A DNA stretch of 32,871 nucleotides, from positions 1-32,871 of the forward strand of contig CABMIH010000061.1 in NCBI GenBank assembly GCA_902386205.1, in the 5' to 3' direction. This document shows positions 22,866 to 30,486 of this stretch, one piece after another. Position numbers and translations under genes: made by a program. Origin of the DNA: an uncultured archaeon. Lineage in GTDB: Archaea > Halobacteriota > Methanosarcinia > Methanosarcinales > Methanoperedenaceae. Positions within the stretch are counted from its first letter, which is position 1; each line of letters begins with the position of its first letter. The notes below the pieces were generated by a model. The model had not been told where the DNA came from, ran no database searches, and was given only the letters and a program-made list of their open reading frames with translations.

Positions 22866-24499
22866 ATAAATTATTTTATGTTTTAATCACTCTCATGATC
22901 CTGGGTAATGCTGCTTCAGCGGTAGAGATCAGCGGCAGCGTTACGTCTCTCGGCAAAAAGCTCGCAGACCAGAAAGTCATGCTGAGCAAAGTGAACGCCA
23001 CACAGAGTCCCGAAACCGGGGTCGTATATGATTTCACATTACTGGCAGAAACAACCACGGATAAAGATGGGGCTTATGCTTTTAGCAACCTCAACAACGG
23101 GATGTACAGGATCAATGTTACCTACGATGGGATAACATACGGGGAAAATACCGGCCTCCAGGGAAATGCTGTCATGGATTTTAACCTCTCTGGAAAGCTG
23201 GATGGATATGTTCTTAAAGAAAACAGGACACTTGAAAGGATACCTGTCAGGCTGATCGATGCGACAGGTATCGAGGTCATGAACACTCTCACTGATAAAA
23301 GCGGGAAATACTCTTTTAATAAAGTCGATGCAGGCAAGAGTTATTTTGCAGAGGCAAATTATTCAGATGTACCTTACACACAGGAGGTAAATGGATCTGA
23401 AATGGTTAATTTCACGGTTTATGAATCCACCAAAGAAGGAGACATAATCAGCGTGAATATTGACCATATCGTCTTTTCCAGGGCGCCGAATGGTATAAAA
23501 GTTGATGAGTACGTTGAGTTCACAAATACCGGGAACAAGGTGTTCTTCAGCAAGGACCGTGTATGGTTTGGGATTTCAACACCCGAAGGGATAACACGGT
23601 TCCAGACGGATGCAATGGAATGCTGCCTGCAAAGGGAGAAGGATGCTGCCTGGATAGACCCCATGAAGCCCATCATGCCCGGGGAGGCGTTCAGCGTACA
23701 GATATCCTATGTATTTAATCCAGAATCATCTAAAAATACGTTTTATAAAGACATGATTTATAACGCATCCTACCTCACCATGCTTTCGGAAAAAAACAAT
23801 GGTTTCGGGATTGAAAGCCAGAATGGCAAGAAGGATATAGTCCCAAATGAAGGGAAGGAATTTGAAGTCCTGAGCTTTTCCGGCCTCCCGAAAGGTGAGA
23901 AAATAGATGTCAGGATAACAGGTTATGTTCCTTCAACGACCGGCATCGGAGGGGAGTCCAGCTATCTGATACCTCTTGCTGCAATAGTGCTGATCGGGGC
24001 AGTTTCCTATCCGCTGCTCAAAAACAGGCTGGCAAAAAAACCTAAAAGGCGTTTTATCAGGCCTGCAACCCAGAACACGACCGGTGAGCCAGAAGGAGCG
24101 CCGATGGAAGGCATTCCGCAAACAGTTCCGGAGTATGTGCCGGGAAGAGATATCAATGAAATGTCATTCGATGAATTGCTCGCTGAGAAGAATGCCACGT
24201 TCGAATCGATCATGAGCCTTGAAACTAAATTCAATGCAGGGGAAATCCAGGAAAAAGAATATAAAGAGCGGAAGAAGGAAAACAGGGAGAAATCATTGCT
24301 TGTCATAAAACAATTAAAGGATGCGGCTTCAAATCTTGACCTTCAGCAGCCGGTCCCTGTCCTTGAAAAAGCAATAGCGCATATAGACGACATAGACATC
24401 CTTGAAGACCTGCTGGAGCGGGAAACGGAAGGAGAGAACAGGGATGAACTGAAGGAGATGATCGGGCAGAGAATAGAAGATATCGAACAAAATGAGTAA
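22862..24499 (+). CDS. MECC-motif membrane protein, long form with Ig-like repeats
   Basis: The 545-residue product has a signal peptide (1-20). Two carboxypeptidase-regulatory-like beta domains follow (about 21-110 and 111-187, with TTDKDGAYAFSNL and LTDKSGKYSFNKV). A core domain of about 190-345 carries the vicinal pair M252-E-C254-C255-L. One transmembrane helix (about 365-383) leads to a charged cytoplasmic coiled coil. The core aligns closely with the protein at 24974-25852 through IDHxxF, SKDxxxF, ISTP, MECCL, MDPM and IYN. I know no named family for the core. Its place behind a CcmH-like gene suggests it binds or passes thiols or haem outside the membrane. Confidence 0.72.
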   Translation: MNKLFYVLITLMILGNAASAVEISGSVTSLGKKLADQKVMLSKVNATQSPETGVVYDFTLLAETTTDKDGAYAFSNLNNGMYRINVTYDGITYGENTGLQGNAVMDFNLSGKLDGYVLKENRTLERIPVRLIDATGIEVMNTLTDKSGKYSFNKVDAGKSYFAEANYSDVPYTQEVNGSEMVNFTVYESTKEGDIISVNIDHIVFSRAPNGIKVDEYVEFTNTGNKVFFSKDRVWFGISTPEGITRFQTDAMECCLQREKDAAWIDPMKPIMPGEAFSVQISYVFNPESSKNTFYKDMIYNASYLTMLSEKNNGFGIESQNGKKDIVPNEGKEFEVLSFSGLPKGEKIDVRITGYVPSTTGIGGESSYLIPLAAIVLIGAVSYPLLKNRLAKKPKRRFIRPATQNTTGEPEGAPMEGIPQTVPEYVPGRDINEMSFDELLAEKNATFESIMSLETKFNAGEIQEKEYKERKKENREKSLLVIKQLKDAASNLDLQQPVPVLEKAIAHIDDIDILEDLLERETEGENRDELKEMIGQRIEDIEQNE

Positions 24500-24977
24500 A
24501 CTTGAAAGAACATATGTGATGAAAAACGGTCCAAAGATAATACTGTTTATATTTTTCGTATCGTTATTTCATCAGGCAAATACGGCTATGGCGGATGAGG
24601 ATATGACATCTCACCTGATATGCCCTTGCGAATGCGCCATGATTATTTCAACATGCGATTGTTCTACTGCGATACAGGTCAAAAAAGAGATTAACCAGAT
24701 GAAGGAAAGCGGTTTTTCAGAAAAACAAATATTTTCAGCGCTTCAGGCGGAATACGGCATTGATATCCTTATGCACCCTGAGAAAGACAACCCGATACCA
24801 GTGTGGCTGGCAGGTATACCATTGGTCTTCATATTTGTTTTTCTTGGATACATAATGGCCAGGAAACCAAATCCGGATATTATACCCGTTACTGATAAGA
24901 AAATGTACGAACAGCGCTTTGAAGAGGAATACCGGAAATTTGTTTCTGATGAACCCGAAGATAAGGAGGAATTGTGA
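24492..24977 (+). CDS. CcmH-like thiol protein, copy 2
   Basis: The 161-residue product (or 152 from the ATG at 24519, which places the signal peptide better) is a paralogue of the 22449 gene. Its Cys cluster is C44-P-C46-E-C48 and C55-D-C57, with the shared (V/A)MI(V/I)xxxC(T/D)C pattern. Then follow GFSEKQIFSALQAEYGIDILM, a transmembrane helix (about 104-122) and a charged tail with EEYRKF, matching YEYQKF in copy 1. It has one more Cys than copy 1. It overlaps the preceding stop by eight bases if the first ATG is used. Confidence 0.8.
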   Translation: MSKLERTYVMKNGPKIILFIFFVSLFHQANTAMADEDMTSHLICPCECAMIISTCDCSTAIQVKKEINQMKESGFSEKQIFSALQAEYGIDILMHPEKDNPIPVWLAGIPLVFIFVFLGYIMARKPNPDIIPVTDKKMYEQRFEEEYRKFVSDEPEDKEEL

Positions 24978-25852
24978 GAGCGATATTTCCTGTGTTCATG
25001 GGACTATTGTATTTATTAAGTGTGATCTCAGCGCACGCCAGCGAAAGTCTTAAAGATGATAAAAATTTTACAAACACCGGACATGTTAACCAGAGTTTTG
25101 ATATAAGGGTTGTTATTGACCACGTTTTTATTAAAAAGGAAAACAATTCCCTTAAAATTTCAGAGAGCGTTGTTTTCAGGAATGAAGGCCCTGAGATTTT
25201 CTACAGTAAGGATAACCACACCTTTTTTGCCATATCAACGCCGCATTACGTGAAAAACCTGAAAACCCGGGTGATGGAGTGCTGTCTTGTGCAGGAAGAA
25301 GGGGTTGTATTGATGGATCCGATGCAGTCCGTTAAGTCCGGTGAAACTTTTGAAATGCAGGTAGATTATACAATCCTGCCGGGAAGGCTGGAGTATGTGT
25401 TCAATAAAACCGCCATTTACAATACTACTTCTCTTTTATTATTCGTTGACAGGAAAAGCGGGATTGTCAGTGAAGGCCAGTACAAAACTGTAACGCTCCA
25501 GGGAAATGAATATAACGTTATTGCTTTTAATAATCTTGGAGCAGGGGAGATAATAAGCGTTCCTATAAAAATGACACAGGAGCAGGGCTTCTTATATGCG
25601 GGGATCGGCCTTTTCATTTTAGTTTCAGCAGGTCTGGTTTATTATTATAAGTTCAGGATATCAGGGAAAACAAAAGAGCACACCCTGGCTGAACTTGAGC
25701 TTGAGAAAGAAAAGATTTTCCGAACTATCAGGAGTTTTGAAAAACATGCGGGGGCGGAAAAATCCGAAGAATTCGGGAAACTGATGGAGGAATACAGGCA
25801 AAAAGCGATCCAGGTATTTATTAAAATTGATAAAATAAAAAACAAAACCTGA
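24974..25852 (+). CDS. MECC-motif membrane protein, short form
   Basis: The 292-residue product starts at a GTG overlapping the preceding TGA. It has a signal peptide (1-22), then directly the MECC core (about 44-200, M101-E-C103-C104-L). One transmembrane helix (about 209-226) leads to a cytoplasmic coiled coil (HTLAELELEKEKIFRTIRSFEK). Compared with the 22862 protein it lacks the two Ig-like domains. Core similarity includes VxIDHVF, FYSKDN, FAISTP, MECCLVQEE, LMDPM and TAIYNTTSLL. The pair of CcmH-like + MECC genes is thus duplicated in tandem. Confidence 0.72.
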   Translation: MRAIFPVFMGLLYLLSVISAHASESLKDDKNFTNTGHVNQSFDIRVVIDHVFIKKENNSLKISESVVFRNEGPEIFYSKDNHTFFAISTPHYVKNLKTRVMECCLVQEEGVVLMDPMQSVKSGETFEMQVDYTILPGRLEYVFNKTAIYNTTSLLLFVDRKSGIVSEGQYKTVTLQGNEYNVIAFNNLGAGEIISVPIKMTQEQGFLYAGIGLFILVSAGLVYYYKFRISGKTKEHTLAELELEKEKIFRTIRSFEKHAGAEKSEEFGKLMEEYRQKAIQVFIKIDKIKNKT

Positions 25853-25867
25853 TCAGGAGGGTTATGT

Positions 25868-26344
25868 ATGTCAAAGTCAAAAAAACATAAAGAAAGGGTA
25901 CTGAAAACAAATCAAAATGACAGGGCGAAAAAATTGCCGCTTAAGAGCATTTTGTTCATGGTTATCGTTATTGCGATTTTCGGTTCTGCACTGTATTTGA
26001 TCATAAGCAAATCAGCGTCTTTAGACCCGGTTGACAAAGATGCAATCAAAATGACAATTACTATGGCAGGTTTTGAACCCAATGTGATAAGAGCAAAGGC
26101 AGGGCAGCCTGTGACCATAAACCTGATCAACCCTGATAATTCGCATCACACCGATGGCGGCGGTGTTCACAATTTCATCCTTGAAAGTGGGGGTCTTGGC
26201 AAAGTGAACATCACAGTCCAGCCTGAAAGCCAGGATGTCTTTACCTTCACACCTACCCTGGCCGGGGAATATCACTGGTACTGCGATTCATGCTGCGGGG
26301 GCAGGGAGAATCCGAATATGCACGGGACACTCATAGTAGCCTGA
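25868..26344 (+). CDS. Membrane-anchored cupredoxin-domain protein
   Basis: The 158-residue product has a basic start, a transmembrane anchor (about 27-46) and a cupredoxin fold. Likely copper ligands are H101 (in GGGVHNF), then C139-D-S-C-C143-G, M151 and H152 in the C-terminal loop. The C-x3-C-G spacing recalls the binuclear CuA site (CxxxCGxxHxxM), but the next His is nine residues on instead of four. Mononuclear, CuA-like or another copper site are all possible. GGAGGG lies before the ATG. It follows the second MECC gene by 15 bases, and may pass copper or electrons in the same compartment. Confidence 0.78.
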   Translation: MSKSKKHKERVLKTNQNDRAKKLPLKSILFMVIVIAIFGSALYLIISKSASLDPVDKDAIKMTITMAGFEPNVIRAKAGQPVTINLINPDNSHHTDGGGVHNFILESGGLGKVNITVQPESQDVFTFTPTLAGEYHWYCDSCCGGRENPNMHGTLIVA

Positions 26345-26354
26345 AGGAAATACA

Positions 26355-27050
26355 ATGGCGATCGACCCGCAAACATTAACATTTCCACTTGTGATTATTG
26401 CAGGCTTGGTTGACGGCTTTAACCCCTGTGCTTTTGCAGTCCTGCTGCTGTTTATAACTTTCACCATGGGCATGCTCCAGGTGCAGACAAATTACAGGTA
26501 TGAACTGATGAAGGTGGGTTCGATATACATAAGCGGCATATTCGTTACCTATGTGTTAATAGGTGTAGGTATTTTAAGCGCGATATCCTTCTTTTCCACA
26601 ACCCATGCTGTGGGCAAGGCGGCCGCCTTAATTTCCATGCTGCTCGGCGTGGTCGTCATGAAGGATTACTTCGTACCCAGCGGTTTTGGTCTGGCGATAC
26701 CGGCAGGCATGCACAACTCGATAAACCGCTGGTTAAAAAAAACTTCCGCACCCGGGGTTTTTGGTGCCGGGGTACTTGTCGGCCTTTGCACGGTTCCATG
26801 TAGCGGCGGCATATATCTTGCTGTCCTGGGATTACTCACACTTCAAGCCACACAGGCAGAGGGGATAGTTTACCTTTTTATTTACAACCTGATGCTTATA
26901 GTGCCTCTTGTTACCGTGCTTCTTGCCTCATCAAACAGGATCGTGGTTGATAAAATGGTTGCATGGCAGTCAGGGAACAAGAAAAAGATGAGACTGTTAA
27001 TGGGTTCATTCATGGTGGCCATGGGATTTGTGATACTATTTATAATATGA
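26355..27050 (+). CDS. CcdA/DsbD-type transmembrane thiol transporter
   Basis: The 231-residue protein has about six transmembrane helices and the two Cys-Pro segments of CcdA: N-P-C25-A-F in helix 1 and L-C145-T-V-P-C149-S-G-G in helix 4. The family carries reducing equivalents from cytoplasmic thioredoxin to thiol proteins outside. C145 may replace or assist C149, since CcdA normally has one Cys per segment. Between the two halves is a longer loop (KKTSAPGVFGAG). In this operon it most likely keeps the CcmH-like and MECC Cys residues reduced. Confidence 0.85.
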   Translation: MAIDPQTLTFPLVIIAGLVDGFNPCAFAVLLLFITFTMGMLQVQTNYRYELMKVGSIYISGIFVTYVLIGVGILSAISFFSTTHAVGKAAALISMLLGVVVMKDYFVPSGFGLAIPAGMHNSINRWLKKTSAPGVFGAGVLVGLCTVPCSGGIYLAVLGLLTLQATQAEGIVYLFIYNLMLIVPLVTVLLASSNRIVVDKMVAWQSGNKKKMRLLMGSFMVAMGFVILFII

Positions 27051-27063
27051 GCCGGGGAATTCT

Positions 27064-27540
27064 ATGAAACCAAAAATTATTTTCGGTGCAACTGCTGTGG
27101 TGATCGGCCTGGTGATCGCCTACATATTGTTTGGCGGTGTGCAAATATTCGCTGGTGGTGAAAAAATAGCAGGCAATAACACAAAAAAACCTGCAAAGCC
27201 CGAACTTCCGGAATTCGCACAAAAGACCTCCCGTGTGGCTGAAGCATACATCTATGCTGCGCAGAACCAGGATAAAGTCATGTATCTTGCCTGTTACTGC
27301 GGCTGCGCAGGAATGCAGCATTCCAGCAAACTCATTTCGCATAAGAGCCTGAAGGATTGCTATATCAAACCTGACGGCAGCTATGAACCGCATGCTGCTG
27401 AATGCAAGCTGTGCAATGACATAACACTGGAGGCAAGGGACATGTTGATGAAGGGAAATTCGCTGAAAGATGTCAGGAAAACGATTGATGACGAGTATTC
27501 AGGCAGGGGTGTCGGTACGGATACGCCAATGCCGCCGTAG
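27064..27540 (+). CDS. PCYCGC-motif membrane protein
   Basis: The 158-residue product has an N-terminal anchor (about 5-27), a Lys/Pro linker and an outside domain with LAC77-Y-C79-G-C81-AGM. C99 (HKSLKDCYI) and C114-K-L-C117 follow, then a helical tail with DVRKTIDDEYSGRG. This is the PCYCGC family pattern (PF13798-type; here Ala replaces the first Pro). Its function is unknown. The CYCGC cluster resembles the Cys clusters of the two CcmH-like proteins in the same operon. It is the last operon gene, 13 bases behind the CcdA-type gene. Confidence 0.8.
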   Translation: MKPKIIFGATAVVIGLVIAYILFGGVQIFAGGEKIAGNNTKKPAKPELPEFAQKTSRVAEAYIYAAQNQDKVMYLACYCGCAGMQHSSKLISHKSLKDCYIKPDGSYEPHAAECKLCNDITLEARDMLMKGNSLKDVRKTIDDEYSGRGVGTDTPMPP

Positions 27541-27662
27541 CATTTAGCAAAATTTCATTTCTGTCACTTGGCTGCAACGATGCGATTATCTTGAAGATTG
27601 ATCCTTCTACCCTCCTCCCGGCACCCCAACCTCTCACCCGCTGGAACAGATCCTTGTGCAAA

Positions 27663-27704
27663 TTTCCATCGGAAGCCGAATACACACACCATTTCCGATG
27701 GAAA
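27663..27704. terminator. 12-bp perfect inverted repeat downstream of the ccm operon
   Basis: TTTCCATCGGAA and TTCCGATGGAAA pair perfectly around an 18-nt loop, about 120 bases past the PCYCGC gene. A stable hairpin is expected; it may end or protect the operon transcript. The 27541-27767 gap holds no gene that I can support. Confidence 0.5.
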
Positions 27705-27767
27705 AAACCTCTAACAAAAATTATACTCAGTCAGCTATAATACTTCATATTTCGAATACATCGATAT

Positions 27768-28421
27768 ATGCAAGCAAATTACAAAAAAAATATCTTTGAT
27801 ATATTAACTTTGGCGGCGGCTTCTAATATTGCATTTACAATATTTCTTCTAATGTTTATCGGACACATTACAGGTAATCTGGTACTGGAAAGCAAAATTA
27901 TTCCAGGCAATACTTTTGAAAGTGAATTTGACCTCACAAATCTTAAGGAAGTAACCCTGATCTTTGAAAATTCAAAGACAGAATGGGACGGTTATCCTCT
28001 TTATGAAATATTGGATATTACCATACTGGGTCCGAAGGGCAATGTTGTATTATCCCAGATAAAAGAAATTGGTTTCTCCACAACAGAAACAGAAAGACCG
28101 GATAAGCCAATGGCCTTAATTCAGAGTTCAACTGATACGAGCAGCTTTTTCGTACCTGAAACAACAGGAAAATATCATGTTAAAATAAGCAATGCGAACT
28201 TCCCTTCCAGTTTGTCTATAAGTTCAGGAATGATAAATCCTGCAAAAGGACCACTTAATTACATTATATCGCTTTTATTATGGTTTGCTGTATTGCTTGT
28301 CCTCTCAATTAATTATAACAGGAATCATGAATTTTGTTATCCATCTAAAAAACAGGTGATTATTGCGCTACCGATCGGTCTGATTACAGCAGCCGTAGCA
28401 TTATACTTATCATCTTTATAG
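27768..28421 (+). CDS. Membrane protein with extracytoplasmic domain, unknown function
   Basis: The 217-residue product has an N-terminal helix (about 15-34) and an outside beta-rich domain (about 40-160: NTFESEFDLTNLKEVTL, FFVPETTGKYHVKISN). Two C-terminal helices follow (about 165-180 and 193-215). The outside part resembles general ligand- or carbohydrate-binding beta sandwiches, without a motif I can name. No ribosome site is visible. Codon use is more AT-rich than in the ccm operon, and it is separated from that operon by a strong hairpin. Confidence 0.62.
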   Translation: MQANYKKNIFDILTLAAASNIAFTIFLLMFIGHITGNLVLESKIIPGNTFESEFDLTNLKEVTLIFENSKTEWDGYPLYEILDITILGPKGNVVLSQIKEIGFSTTETERPDKPMALIQSSTDTSSFFVPETTGKYHVKISNANFPSSLSISSGMINPAKGPLNYIISLLLWFAVLLVLSINYNRNHEFCYPSKKQVIIALPIGLITAAVALYLSSL

Positions 28422-28465
28422 GAGTATCACAGCCATTCGTGAGAATATGCTGTGGTTCAATATAA

Positions 28466-28588
28466 GGATGCAATCTGGATATCTTCTGGCAGTTCCATAC
28501 ACTGATAGATAACAAATTCATGTCCTGGCTCGGTGCGAACGGCATCAATAACGATGACGTTGAACATAAAGTCGTAGGCTCTAAATGA
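28466..28588 (+). pseudogene. 3' gene remnant, possibly of a type-3 copper (haemocyanin/tyrosinase-like) protein
   Basis: About 40 codons with no usable start read GCNLDIFWQFHTLIDNKF, then MSWLGANGINNDDVEHK and a TGA. The DxFWxFHxxIDxxFxxWL pattern resembles the second copper-binding helix of haemocyanin and tyrosinase-type proteins. The frame is closed by TAA at 28463-28465. The stop lies inside the left arm of the hairpin at 28581-28610, as expected for a true gene end. The family link is a guess from a short stretch. Confidence 0.3.
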
Positions 28589-28610
28589 GAAGAATTATCT
28601 TCTCATTTAG
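28581..28610. terminator. Bidirectional hairpin between convergent 3' ends
   Basis: Two perfect 13-bp arms, CTAAATGAGAAGA and TCTTCTCATTTAG, surround a 4-nt loop. Each arm reads AAATGA in its own direction. It therefore holds the TGA of the remnant on the plus strand and the TGA of the MauG-like gene on the minus strand. Confidence 0.65.
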
Positions 28611-29958
28611 GTGGAATAAATCCATCCGATAATGTTTTCAAGAAAGCTACTATATCTTCCTCCTCTTCATCGGTCAATCCCAGATTACCAACCTTCGGAT
28701 TTGCATTTAATGCCACCTCAGGCAATGGCCAACAATTCTTGCCGACAACACTACCGCTAAAGCCGCAAACAGGCAAGACATCTCTGGTATTATAGAAATG
28801 AACCACGTCTTCTATGCTGCTAAAGAAACCGTTATGCATATATCTTTTCACAAATGTTTCATTCGGTCTCTTATCAATGTTTCTCAAAGTTGGTACTCTG
28901 AACTTGCCATAATTTATCCTTTGATATTTCAACAATTTCGGATCATTTTGTATATGGCCGGCAAGACCCGGATCTATATATGCAGCACCCAGCGGATTGA
29001 ATTCAGTTTCATTATAGAAAGGATTTTGCGGATTTCTGGGAGTTCCTGGATCTCCATAGATGAAATTGGTAAACAATGGATGTTGTCCGTCAGGGCCGGG
29101 GTCTGCTATATGACATTCATCGCATATGGCTTTTCCTTTGAATAGCTTTAATCCTTTCATTTCTTTACGGGTTAATTTGACTTTCCCGTCAAGGTATGCA
29201 TCATATTTTGAAGTAAATGGAGTTACCTCTTTTGACGCCTCGAAAGCAACGATTGAGAAGGCTATATAGTCAAATGCTTTGTTCTTATCTCCACAGGCAT
29301 TGCTTCCCCATACCTGCTTAAATAAATCTGCATAACTGGACGTACATACTTTATTCACAACCGCATCCCCATCTGGATTGTTCATCTCCAGAGGATTCAG
29401 GAAAGGTGCAGTGGCCTGATCTGCGGCGGCGGTCCCTCTTATTTTTCCAGTTGCCCTGCCATCCCAGAATTCTCCTCCGACGAATGCTCCTGTAGTTGCA
29501 TTATCTAACCGGAAATTTGGTGCAAAAGTTGAGTATGCAATTGTAGGAGGTTTGCGATTTCCAAATCTTGATACATTTGCTCCGTGATAAACTCCCCCTC
29601 TAAGTACATTTGATGCTTCATTTGGACCGGACCAGCCCACATCTTTACCATGACAATCTTCACAGGCCTGACCTTTCGGTTCTGACAAGTTGGCATCGAA
29701 GAATATGAGTTCTCCAAGTAGCTCTTTGGGTGTGAGCTTTGATTCTCCATTTCCCATATCAGTAGTCATTTTTTCATGTTTAACATTTAATTCTATATTC
29801 CCCACCTTAGCGTTCATTTCATCAGGTGCGATATTCAGCCCTATGTTCCCCACATTGGCAGTTATCGTTTCAGATGTCGGCTCCGCCACGGCTGCCGTTC
29901 CCACCGTAGCGGTAATCAGCAAAACCGCTGCACACATCAATATTTTCTTGCTTAACAT
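28603..29958 (-). CDS. MauG/CcpA-type di-haem cytochrome c peroxidase family protein
   Basis: The 451-residue product has a signal peptide (about 1-25) and two haem c sites, C99-E-D-C102-H103 and C279-D-E-C282-H283. The family signature blocks are present: GELIFFDANLSEPKGQACEDCH (shown in part), PPTIAYSTFAPNFRLD, GEFWDGRATG, PFLNPLEMNNP, FRVPTLRNIDKRP, YMHNGFFSSIEDVVHFYN and EEEDIVAFLKTL. Members reduce peroxide or oxidise protein side chains. Between signal peptide and catalytic part is a short repeat (NVGNIGLNIAPDEM, KVGNIELNVKHEKM), unusual for the family. AAGGAGGA precedes the start. Haem attachment would need the ccm system encoded nearby. Confidence 0.92.
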   Translation of the reverse strand: MLSKKILMCAAVLLITATVGTAAVAEPTSETITANVGNIGLNIAPDEMNAKVGNIELNVKHEKMTTDMGNGESKLTPKELLGELIFFDANLSEPKGQACEDCHGKDVGWSGPNEASNVLRGGVYHGANVSRFGNRKPPTIAYSTFAPNFRLDNATTGAFVGGEFWDGRATGKIRGTAAADQATAPFLNPLEMNNPDGDAVVNKVCTSSYADLFKQVWGSNACGDKNKAFDYIAFSIVAFEASKEVTPFTSKYDAYLDGKVKLTRKEMKGLKLFKGKAICDECHIADPGPDGQHPLFTNFIYGDPGTPRNPQNPFYNETEFNPLGAAYIDPGLAGHIQNDPKLLKYQRINYGKFRVPTLRNIDKRPNETFVKRYMHNGFFSSIEDVVHFYNTRDVLPVCGFSGSVVGKNCWPLPEVALNANPKVGNLGLTDEEEEDIVAFLKTLSDGFIPPK

Positions 29959-30075
29959 ATCTTTGAATTCCTCCTTATTTTCAAGTTTCTTTTTAGATCA
30001 AGAATACCGGCGGGCGAAATCAAAATGCATAATCTCTACTCTTGGATATCCGTGTTAGTTACTGCCCCGTTTTCC

Positions 30076-30101
30076 CAACAGTCTGCTACTGTTGAGCAGA
30101 C
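30076..30101. repeat. Overlapping, mutually exclusive hairpins
   Basis: CAACAGT (30076-30082) pairs with ACTGTTG (30088-30094), while GTCTGCT (30081-30087) pairs with AGCAGAC (30095-30101). Only one can form at a time. This lies in the upstream region of the MauG-like gene and could act as an RNA switch or a compound operator. Confidence 0.4.
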
Positions 30102-30133
30102 CTGCATGATGTATATTGTACATGCTCATGTAA

Positions 30134-30346
30134 ATAAGTTATGTCGAAAAAATATCAGGCTCTTGTTATTACATGGGTCGTGATATGAAGACTGCGCATG
30201 CCGGACTCGGTATTACTGAAAAGGAGTGGGAAGCAAATATGAAATACATAGCAGATGCGCTCGATAAATCCAAGGTACCTGAAAAAGAAAAAGAAGAGGT
30301 GCTCACGATTGTAGAAGGTCTCAAACGAGATATTATTGAAAAGTGA
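30134..30346 (+). pseudogene. 5'-truncated group I truncated haemoglobin
   Basis: The open frame reads SGSCYYMGRDMKTAHAGLGI, then TEKEWEANMKYIADALDKS, then KVPEKEKEEVLTIVEGLKRDI, and ends at TGA. YxGRDMKTAHAGLGI and the KVPExEKxE(L/V)L helix are the C-terminal half of group I truncated haemoglobins (TrHbN), including the proximal-His helix. A full protein needs about 120 residues, but the frame is closed by TAA at 30131-30133, so the N-terminal half with the distal pocket is missing. Homology begins before the first ATG (30173), which argues for a truncated remnant and not a short gene. Confidence 0.72.
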
Positions 30347-30486
30347 CCCAATTAGTACTTTATTTTCAAATTCATGACCGATTCAACCTTGATTTAATAA
30401 ATTTGTAATATCTCTTTCTCAGAGCATCCTTTTCTCCAATAAAGGGATACGGTGGACACTACGTGGGGACATACTTCAATATATTT

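Noticed and set aside
30169-30351. A 60-codon minus-strand frame over the haemoglobin remnant
   Set aside because: It is the shadow of the clearly recognisable plus-strand haemoglobin segment.
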